A DNA stretch of 64,000 nucleotides, taken from the NCBI RefSeq assembly GCF_021130785.1, contig NC_060207.1:101907001-101971000 (forward strand), in the 5' to 3' direction. This document shows positions 57,290 to 64,000 of this stretch, in pieces. The first letter of the stretch is position 1, and each line of letters opens with the position of its first letter. The DNA comes from Homalodisca vitripennis (lineage: Eukaryota > Arthropoda > Insecta > Hemiptera > Cicadellidae). The position numbers and the translations under genes are program-made. The notes under the pieces are model-generated. The model was not told where the DNA came from, did not search any database, and saw only the letters and a list, made by a program, of their open reading frames with translations.

Positions 57290-60200
57290 ATAGCAAAATC
57301 TCCTGCTGTTTTCCCTTTTTTATGTTAGAAATCAAATAGAATCAACTTCCTCAAATATCAACTTGTAAATTTTAACTTAAACAATTTATTATGTATTCGG
57401 CAAATACCGTACTGTAAATTACCACTTCTCACTTCAGTGTTTATAAAATATTTAACAAAAATACTCTGTTTATTATATTTTTTTAATTATACACCATCTA
57501 TTATAATATATTATCAACATATTTATTATAATGTATTATCAATATATTTCATATATTTCACAACTTATTCTGGTTTATGTTTACATAATAATAAAAGATC
57601 AATTTGAAATTGTGTTTTCTATTGCCAATTACCAAGTATCAAGTGTTCATCATGAAGTTTACTCCAGAAATAAAACTATTTATTAAAAAAATAAAAGTGT
57701 TGAATAGGCTACAAATATTGTAATAGTGACATTATGATATTGATATTATGATATGAAGAGGTATATTCAGAGGGTTGGGCTGTCAATGTTGACAGAACCG
57801 ATGTTTTCGGTTGGGGTCGTAGACGGTGACGGAGAAGCGCCCCAGCAATGGCTGCCGCATTCCTCTCGCGCGCAATCAAGTCAGAGGTCTACAGTAGATA
57901 CATACACATCTTATAAATAAAAATGAATGGCGAAATGTATTGGTAAGCGCTAATCTCGATAACGGCTGGACAAATTCAGTTAATTCTTTTTGTAAAATGT
58001 CCATTGAAACCCGAGGAAGGTTTTTATGAAGAAAAAGTTAAGAAATGTTACCTGGAATATTTTGGAATTCAGAAAAAGTTGTAGTTTTTACGTTTCATAA
58101 TTCAAATTAAACTGGCACTAAATAGCTGTTAACAGCTATAGTTCAACAACTTTCTGAAATATCTGTATACATTAAAATTTTATCAATTATAATAAGTAAA
58201 CAGTGCTTGATCGGTAGTGTAATGCAGATAGTAAATAAAACATTAATATATACATGTTACTCCAGATTGCGCCAGTGATGAATTAAAATCCTCTAATGCA
58301 TTGAATACTGTTATAAAACTAACTTTAATGAACAAAGTTATGAATGTTTTCACATAAGTTACTTTAAACTGGTGGGCTTCCTTGACATTAATTATGATAT
58401 TACATTTTAACAATGGCTAATGGAAAAACAGAGAAATGAATACTAACATGCCTCAACGATTCATTCTTTCCCTGGCTACAGACCAAATAAACAAGTGTAA
58501 CGCAAAACTTTAATAACGATTATTTTGGAATGTTGCATAACCATCAAGCAACATTTTCTTCTTAAACCGAAAGTATATAAGAAGTAAGTACAACTTCCCC
58601 CTAGGTTGTAATAAGCTTTTCAGTTCTACTTATGTGTGTATTTTCTTCATCAGGACAAGGCAAACTCAACTATGTCAACACGATTTTGACCAAAATAGAT
58701 TTCCCGGACTACATAATCAAACATATATAGTATTTTGATCGAGGTAATATGGCAAGCTAAACTGTGACATAGTAGGTAAGTGAATTTAAATGGTCTTAAG
58801 TAGGCACTTTTTAACCAAAGTAGGCATCTCAGTCCTACATAAGTATATATATTTTTTCTTCATCAGAACAACAAGGCAAACTCTACTATGGTACTGGAAA
58901 TATCTTAGACCTGAAATATATGACAAGGACTGGAAATATACGCTTTTTGACTGAAGTAAGTTTCCGAGACCTGTGTGATCCGAGATTTGTGTTTTCTTGA
59001 TCGGGATGACAAGGCAGATTCAGCTGTGACGTTATGTATATAATTAATTAGAACAAGAAATACTCCTTCACGTGCCAAACATGTTATAATAATTAAGTTA
59101 AACTCTGATACTATTTACCATGAACTTAAATAATATCTACCTGATGTATGCCTACTTAAGTTTTGAAATTTGTAAAGACTCCCATCATATTACATCATAA
59201 TTGCTTTTACTAAGTTATATTAGGACTTCAGTTCTAAAGATTGCGTGCGAAGCCGCGAGTAACAGCTAGTATATACAGGGTGTTTCCTAAAGGTGTTCCA
59301 ATATTTTGGTATTTTGTTCTAGACGTGAAAATGAGCAAAAACCTTCATATGGAGGTATGTCCTAAAACGTTTAGTTTTCCGTCTATCTGTCTGTATGTGA
59401 TTTTTACCAAAAAAGGTATATCTTTTATACCAGTAAAGATAAAGTTATGAAACTTTGCAGTTGTGTTGGCCTTTTTTATGCCCATTTGAGAAAAAAAATG
59501 TGAACAAATTATCTTTACCTGTTTCAAAATGGCAGCCAATCATAAATTTTGATGTTAAATTCCGCAAAATCGATACCCTGTATGAAAATTTTACAAGAAT
59601 ATTAAAATGTTGTAAACTTTATTCTAAATCTAACAGTGGTTGTTTCATTAAAATCGGATAAAAAACAACTGATTAGTACTATTAAATATAATACCATATT
59701 TTACACACTACACAACAGGAAGTATAGTTTTCTTAACTGTTTTACTCTGAACAGCAGATTTAAAGTCAATGAGCTGATTAATGTGAACAGCTGTTTATTT
59801 CTTCTGTAATGTAAAAGTTGTTTTGTCTACATTCCAATTACTTTAGTATAATGTATTGTTTTGTTTTAATCAGTTTCTTTTCATTAGCAACAGGAATGGC
59901 AAATAATGATATTACCAATTTTACCAACTCAGAATTAAACAACTTTTAATAGCTTACTCATACAGTATTTTAGGGAGTGATGTTTATTGTATATCGAAAT
60001 TTTCAGAATAAAATTTACAAAATTATTATAAAGCAATAAAAATTCTTACCTTAAGTATGAAAAGTGTAGCTGCTTTGATAAATAAAAAATTTTGAAAAAT
60101 AAATTCATTACATTTTTGCACACTTAGATTTCTTAGAAAACACTACTATATACAGTTTTCAAAATAGCCAATAAATAGAAATTTTACACTAAACTAGAAA

Positions 60201-63142
60201 ATATATACTTCCCACTACTTATACTAAAAAAAATTATCAGAAAATGCTAGAAAAAAACTATGTACACGACAGTCAAAACTGGTGTCTATTCTGATGAGCT
60301 GCTGGTAGAAGCTTTCCTTTTTCTTCCTTTATATTTTGGCCTCCAATAATGTTGAAGAAGATGGAAACATTCCCTGTGTATGACACAGTTGCATCCTGGG
60401 CACCAGAACCTTTATCTGCCTCTCTTCTTAGTTGGCCCACATACAGCACAAAGCCTTTCCTGCTTCAACTGAAGACGCTCAATCATGTGACCTCCTGTTG
60501 CTAAATTCAAGAAGAAAGTTGTAACTGCTCATAGGCTCAAGATATATCTACCAAGTTGAAAAAAATCTTCTTCCAGTACTTAGAAGTTTGTCTGTTGCAA
60601 GAGTTGTGATAAGAAACTTTGTCACTTATATCTACTACACTCACCGGGATTTTTGTATAAAAATTGACTGTGAACAAACTATACCCTTTATTTAATAGCC
60701 TATTTTTTCTAGTACTTCCAATACTTTTTTTAGTAAAAGGTTCATTTCTTCCCGCCAAATAGTCTGCTCCACTGTAGAGCACAATATGATACTGTTTAAA
60801 TATGGTGTTCAGATGATTGATAAAAAAATCTAATTTTGATCCAAGGATCGTAGCCTGGTTCACCTTTGCGGATGCTTGGAACAGAGGTCAGGTGCAAGAA
60901 GAAGTTTATGATTTGGAAGCGATTGCATAGCATGTATTTGGTACACCAGGGGGTTCCCTGTGACTCTCTTGAGTCCCAAAAGGTTGTCATATTTTTTCTG
61001 TCATGTATGCCCATATTTATTATAAAAGAAAAATACCTTTTCATTTCTGTCACACTTAATCTACCCATTTCTTGAATCTGGAATACCTTTTTCCTGTACC
61101 TGATGCTTTCTTTTTGCTCAATTACTCTCTTAGCATGAGAGTTAGTTTCTCTGACTAATTTTGCCCAGAAAACTGTAGTAAAAAATACAGAAACATACTC
61201 AATGGGAGAACTATCTCTGGGAGGCAAATTTGTTGTGTCACGATTCCTGACAGTAAATTCTGGGCCTATATCTTTTACGAGCTCAGATGGATTTACTTTC
61301 ACCCAATTATCAACATAACCTTGTCTTGGCATGTTGGGTTCTATGTCTATTACTTGATCCAGGAACATTTTATTTTATTTCCTGATCAGAAGGGTCTAGG
61401 TCATAAAATTAGAAATATATTCCTCACCGCTTCCAAAGGAGAAGTCTTCCAATGCAAGGTGATCATCGGGAAAATCCTCAGTTTCAATGTCACTTTGAAC
61501 ACCTACTGATGGATTATTGAAACGGGCCCACGTTGCACAGAGGACAAATGTTACTGCATGCATGCGCGGCTCGGCCCGCTTATCCAACAGTGTAGTTAGT
61601 CAGTTCTATCTTCTCCAGGAGAGTAGTGCATATTAGCGTGACTAAAAACATCAATCTCAGGGGTTACTATGGACACAGCAAGTACTTCAGTTTCGAAAAA
61701 CCAGTTATTCATACCAAGCATGTGAAATAATATACGTCTATAATTAAATGGAGAAACAGTATCCCGGAATGTCAGGAAAGCAGCTGAGATGTAAAGTGGC
61801 AGATGCTTGTAGGAAATCATCAAGCACCGTGTACAGTAAAAAAAAAAAGTAAAAATCCGCCGGAAGAAACAAAGAAATTCACTAATCCTCATAAAAAAAG
61901 ACCTAGGAAAAAGGGAAAGAGTGATTTCGATGATTTTAATAAATGTTTACTGAGAAGAGTAATAAACGACTTTCACATAACAGAATAATGATATGATCAA
62001 ATGGTTAGCTGAGAAAATGTGACTGATATTCGTGTTAACACCTGAACTCTATAACCTAATAAAAATTAACAAGCCATCAGTTTGAAAGTTATAAAATAGA
62101 TCATATACTACAAGAAACAGGCCCCATACCATCACGGCCTCGGCCCAATAGAAATTATATGGGCCACAGTAAAAGAGTACATAAAAAAGAAAAATATTAC
62201 ATTTTAAACAAAAAGTGTTATGGAAATAGCCAAGGAAAAGTTTGACTCCATTACTCAAGATGAATGAAAGACCCGCTGCGAACATGTGACAAAGGTGGAG
62301 GAAGAATGTTTAAGGCGTGAAAGGATCATCAATGATGTCACAAAGAGATTTATTTAGCTTGGGGGAAGACAATGAAAGTCAGCTCTATGTGAGTGACAGC
62401 AAAGGAAGTGATGCCGATTGCCCAGGCAGTTTCGAACAACGAATCATCGATGACGACGACTGCATGAAAGGGATTACTCCTTTAGTGGATGATTAAAGTA
62501 GGTTTCTCAGAAACTCAGAAATAATTTATTCTTAGTAATATTTAATTTTCTTAACGGACAATGTCTCGGAGTCATGTAATGTTAACGGAGTACAATAAAA
62601 GGTTAGGCGGGCATTAGAGCAATGTCTGCAGTAGTACTCGTAGCCTACCAGCTGCACCTGCTGTCCCACTCCTCTTACCCACCCTAGGAAAAAGGGAAAG
62701 AGTGATTTCGATGATTTAGCAAAAAGAGCAGGAAATTAGCAAAAAGACTGATGAAAAAGAGGAACGTAAAAGAAAATATGACAGGGAAAGACATGCAAAA
62801 AAGATAGTTAAGTATGTTAAGAGTGAGAAGAGAAAACAGCATATGTAGAAAAAGGAACAGAAGAGAAGTAAATTTCTTGAATAAATGTGGTAAGGTAGAA
62901 GCACATTTATAAGCACAGAGCAAAAGCTCACAGGAAGATAGAGGAACACCAAAATAAAACTGTGAAGTTAGAAAGGTTACTTGAGAAATAAATACAAAGA
63001 GAGATTTCATTGGGAGAAAGTTAAATATGTCAAAGAATGACTACACCTTCTTCTCGAAAACTTCTCATAAACCATTAGCAGGGATAAAGTATCATACAAA
63101 GATATTCTTAACACTTATCATATGCAGTCTTGAAAAACCTGA

Positions 63143-63178
<36 letters not shown>

Positions 63179-63968
63179 CAACTTTTTTTCTTTAATTAGG
63201 TACGTATCAATTGATGCTTTAATATCAGCACCATAATGATTCTCGCACATGCATTGCGATTGCGACTAGTGTTTTTGCAGCTGTCTAATGTGTTGCGATC
63301 ATGTCTCATAGCATTTCTAGAATTAAGGCAGGTACTTTTAAGTACAAGATTTCTAAAATTAAAATCTTATAACACTGGATGGTGTAAATTTTTATTGAAT
63401 CCAGATGTATGTGCACTAAAATCATTGTAGGCCTATATCTATCTATCTTTTACAGTTTTTTACTGAAATGCATTACTCATGCTACTTTTTCATCTTTATA
63501 CAACTCTGTTAGGCAGATATATTTTGATATAGACAGTCTACACCTCCCATGTACACGTCCAAACACAGGCAGGTTGAGGGACGACACTGCATGTATTTTC
63601 AGATCCACTCAAATGCTTGCAAGTACCTAGAGGTGCAACACCACATCTATTGGAGACTATATAACAATATTGTTTTTGTAATGCACCAGGGATATATTTT
63701 GTTCAAAATCAAACATTAAGTAATTGGGGAAAATTCACTTGGTACTAATAAAAAACCTGGTAGATACTGGTAACTGACCACTGAAGAGGGAGTTAGCAAT
63801 GGCTCCACAGGGTGCAATGGGTTTATTGTTGAGGATGCGGAATGGGTCACAGTCAGTAGATGGGTTGTCACTCAGTTGGCCTAGCAGCTGAAAGTCATCA
63901 CGGGATTTGACGTAGCGGCGGTGGTTCTGGTAGAAATTGGACAGGCCATAATACATGTACACCGTTCC
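51220..63968 (-). CDS. CDC50: CDC50/TMEM30 family protein, flippase beta-subunit (partial gene)
   Basis: CDC50/TMEM30 proteins pair with P4-ATPases, allow them to leave the endoplasmic reticulum, and are needed for phospholipid flipping across the plasma membrane and endosomal or Golgi membranes. Four minus-strand exons are seen: 63779-63968, 54913-55044, 54308-54529 and 51220-51385, with GT-AG introns of 8,734, 383 and 2,922 bp. Phases join cleanly (1, 1, 1 nt). Together they cover the ectodomain from [20 protein letters not shown] and [15 protein letters not shown] to the second membrane helix [20 protein letters not shown]. The cytosolic N-terminus and first membrane helix must be in exon(s) beyond 64000. 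The end is ambiguous: the last codons read KFGKR then TAA, but AG|GTAAGT overlaps that stop and would be a perfect donor to a further exon. No frameshifts were found, so the gene looks intact. Confidence 0.93.
51515..52909. other. CDC50 intron sequence, no element recognised
   Basis: AT-rich intron between the mariner derivative and the last exon. No repeat ends or ORFs of note. Confidence 0.5.
52912..53843 (-). mobile_element. DD41D mariner-type deletion derivative (932 bp)
   Basis: Inverted ends CAGGGTCATCGAAAAATAAT and, from the right, CAGGGTCATTGAAAAATAAT extend for about 30 bp with one mismatch. They are flanked by TA (52910-52911, 53844-53845). The element holds only the C-terminal two-thirds of a transposase on the minus strand. 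It sits in a CDC50 intron, in the same orientation as the gene. Confidence 0.92.
53031..53626 (-). pseudogene. DD41D mariner-type transposase, N-terminus deleted
   Basis: The open frame runs from a TGA at about 53627 to TAG at 53031. It starts just upstream of [20 protein letters not shown], so the DNA-binding domains and the first catalytic aspartate are lost. [10 protein letters not shown] supplies the second aspartate. After [13 protein letters not shown], the third lies 41 residues further on (DGAPP to PLDF), giving the DD41D spacing known from rosa-type elements. The rest ([20 protein letters not shown]) is intact to the end. The uninterrupted frame of nearly 200 codons suggests a fairly young insertion of an internally deleted copy. 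Confidence 0.88.
54308..54529 (-). CDS. CDC50: CDC50 exon (ectodomain, WxxD...[18 protein letters not shown])
   Basis: The acceptor is TCCCACTTTAG. It contains [33 protein letters not shown] and [10 protein letters not shown], among the most conserved parts of TMEM30 proteins. It also has an N-glycosylation sequon NYT in KGNYTLII. The donor is A|GTGAGT. Confidence 0.95.
54913..55044 (-). CDS. CDC50: CDC50 exon (ectodomain middle)
   Basis: The acceptor is ...ACTGTTACAG. It encodes [20 protein letters not shown] then [14 protein letters not shown], the conserved WxSDKxVKFxNP motif of the family. The exon ends LKD plus G before GTAATG. Confidence 0.92.
55045..55622. other. CDC50 intron start, nothing recognised
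   Basis: Intron sequence between the exon acceptor and the Sailor-like transposon. No element ends are seen apart from TCTATTCTATT simple sequence near 55190. Confidence 0.5.
55814..57207 (+). pseudogene. DD82E (Sailor-type) transposase, one frame change
   Basis: The first frame starts [19 protein letters not shown] (ATG 55814) and contains an HTH region with [14 protein letters not shown]. At about 56058-56076 the reading must move to another frame, whose 376 codons run from [13 protein letters not shown] (56077) to the TGA-independent end at 57207. Catalytic residues lie in [10 protein letters not shown] (D98 of the second frame), [10 protein letters not shown] (D188) and [11 protein letters not shown] (E271). 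Exactly 82 residues separate the last two, the DD82E hallmark. The C-terminus is acidic ([17 protein letters not shown]). The frame change could be a true 1-bp lesion, an error in the assembly, or less likely a tiny intron (a GGTAAG occurs at 56039). Confidence 0.9.
57236..57286. repeat. (TA)n microsatellite
   Basis: About 25 TA units lie within the Sailor-type element, 3' of its gene. Confidence 0.95.
57909..59269 (+). mobile_element. Non-autonomous Helitron (1,361 bp)
   Basis: It begins A|TCTTATAAATAAAAATGAAT with the GCGCTAATCTCGATAACGGCTGG region that follows in many arthropod Helitrons. It ends GCGAAGCCGCGAGTAACAGCTAG|T. TC at the start, CTAG at the end, A and T as flanks, and absence of inverted repeats or duplication are the Helitron pattern. 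The GCG...CGC close to the 3' end could form the usual short hairpin. No Rep/helicase is encoded. A homologous copy lies inverted at 25500-27135. It is in the same CDC50 intron as the Sailor-type element, only 14 bp to its right. Confidence 0.85.
59270..59465 (+). mobile_element. TATACAGGGTG-type element end, partner not found
   Basis: TATATACAGGGTGTTTCCTA follows the Helitron directly and continues CCTTCATATGGAGGTATGTC, a sequence style common near the ends of insect mariner-like repeats. No right end was seen, so it is a fragment interrupted or truncated. Confidence 0.35.
59466..60279. other. AT-rich CDC50 intron, nothing recognised
   Basis: No coding block or repeat end is visible. Confidence 0.45.
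60280..61600 (-). pseudogene. piggyBac transposase pseudogene
   Basis: Minus-strand blocks follow piggyBac-family order. An acidic N-terminal region ([20 protein letters not shown], about 61430-61500) is followed by the domain start at 61368. Then come [50 protein letters not shown] (61368-60830) and [17 protein letters not shown] (about 60785-60850). [18 protein letters not shown] follows (about 60650-60690). The cysteine-rich C-terminal zinc region, [14 protein letters not shown] plus [15 protein letters not shown], is at about 60355-60470. The stretch carrying the central catalytic aspartates is largely deleted, and stops or frame changes occur at several places. It lies in the CDC50 intron on the same strand. 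TTAA-CCC ends for it were not identified. Confidence 0.85.
61740..62496 (+). pseudogene. Second DD82E-like transposase relic
   Basis: Plus-strand blocks correspond to two regions of the Sailor-type transposase. [20 protein letters not shown] then [11 protein letters not shown] (61885-61980) parallels the [17 protein letters not shown] region. [13 protein letters not shown] coding followed in frame by [20 protein letters not shown] (62147-62209) parallels [13 protein letters not shown] further [23 protein letters not shown] (62225-62310) and an acidic tail ending PLVDD (to 62496) match the C-terminal layout. The whole central catalytic segment, with the first two aspartates, is deleted and stops are present. 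It is clearly older than the copy at 55.6 kb and a different subfamily. Confidence 0.65.
61902..61936 (+). repeat. 35-bp direct repeat, copy 1
   Basis: CCTAGGAAAAAGGGAAAGAG... is identical to 62683-62717. It lies within the N-terminal coding part of the DD82E-like relic. Confidence 0.9.
62683..62717 (+). repeat. 35-bp direct repeat, copy 2
   Basis: Identical to 61902-61936 but located after the relic's C-terminal end, followed by a purine-rich tract. Confidence 0.9.
62718..63010. repeat. Purine-rich tract
   Basis: The plus strand is about 80% A+G, with AAAAGA/GAAGAG-like words. The two pyrimidine-rich minus-strand ORFs here are composition artefacts. In the plus frames, [18 protein letters not shown] readings give charged low-complexity peptide. 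Confidence 0.7.
63145..63174. repeat. (TA)n microsatellite
   Basis: Fifteen TA units. Confidence 0.95.
63175..63778. other. CDC50 intron near exon, nothing recognised
   Basis: No conserved coding or repeat ends. ORFs at 63236-63430 and 63409-63630 are unrecognised. Confidence 0.45.
63779..63968 (-). CDS. CDC50: CDC50 exon (ectodomain start)
   Basis: The acceptor CTTGTCTGTTCAG is at 63969 and above. The exon opens [20 protein letters not shown] and contains TDCDPFR and [14 protein letters not shown] with conserved cysteines. The donor G|GTCAGT leaves a G that completes an aspartate codon with the next exon. Confidence 0.92.
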
Positions 63969-64000
63969 CTGAACAGACAAGACATCATGTCTTATCAAAT

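Larger units (their letters stand above)
55625..57894 (+). mobile_element. DD82E (Sailor-type) IS630-Tc1-mariner transposon, nearly intact
   Basis: Inverted ends begin CTGTAGACCTCTGACTTG on both sides and continue with few mismatches to about 33 bp. They are flanked by TA (55623-55624, 57895-57896). The 2,270-bp element carries one transposase gene with a single frame change (55814-57207), a TA microsatellite 3' of the gene and GC-rich subterminal regions. It sits in the large CDC50 intron, antisense to that gene. Good ends plus a near-complete gene indicate relatively recent insertion. Confidence 0.92.

Noticed and set aside
62684..63010. Minus-strand ORFs rich in Phe/Leu/Ser (membrane-like)
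   Set aside because: They are the complement of a purine-rich tract; hydrophobicity follows from pyrimidine-rich codons.

Overview
This window reads as nuclear DNA of an arthropod, most likely an insect and perhaps a hemipteran with a large genome (inference). The sequence is AT-rich. The only host gene I recognise is spread over small exons with introns of up to 8.7 kb, and almost everything else is transposable-element (TE) debris of animal types. No bacterial operons, rRNA, tRNA or CRISPR arrays are visible.

Host gene: the right end (51.2-64.0 kb, minus strand) carries four exons of a CDC50/TMEM30 gene, the beta-subunit of P4-ATPase lipid flippases. The splice sites and phases fit throughout. 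The first exon(s) lie beyond base 64000. The 8.7 kb intron is full of TEs: a nearly intact DD82E (Sailor-type) transposon, a Helitron, a piggyBac pseudogene and an older Sailor-like relic. The next large intron holds a DD41D mariner deletion derivative.

Left part: 0.4-2.3 kb is a broken LINE. Bases 2967-4410 and 9386-16614 are two copies of one Merlin-like terminal-inverted-repeat (TIR) element with 8-bp target-site duplications (TSDs). The first contains a 130-bp identical direct repeat around a second inverted-repeat element. The second is a Russian doll. A 4,000-bp transposon (TTAG duplication, CAGCC ends, repeated 14-bp subterminal motif) and a 2,646-bp TTAA-specific transposon with a one-frameshift transposase both sit inside what was a ~570-bp element.

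Middle part (17-50 kb): fragments of hAT, Tc1/mariner (31.1, 33.4 and 49.2 kb), an inverted Helitron (25.5-27.1 kb), LINE 3' ends, and a 90-bp minisatellite split by a mariner. There is also a 5.2-kb segment bounded by CAGGGTGGCCAC inverted ends enclosing an RNase H-bearing LINE, three TTAA-flanked piggyBac-type elements, and a long-TIR element with relics of a PIN/FEN1-like nuclease gene. Microsatellites are scattered throughout.

Most coding relics are frameshifted. The best-preserved mobile genes are the DD82E transposase (55.8-57.2 kb) and the TTAA-element transposase (14.3-16.1 kb), each one frame change from continuous. Family names given for elements are by eye from protein motifs, termini and target duplications; no search was run.
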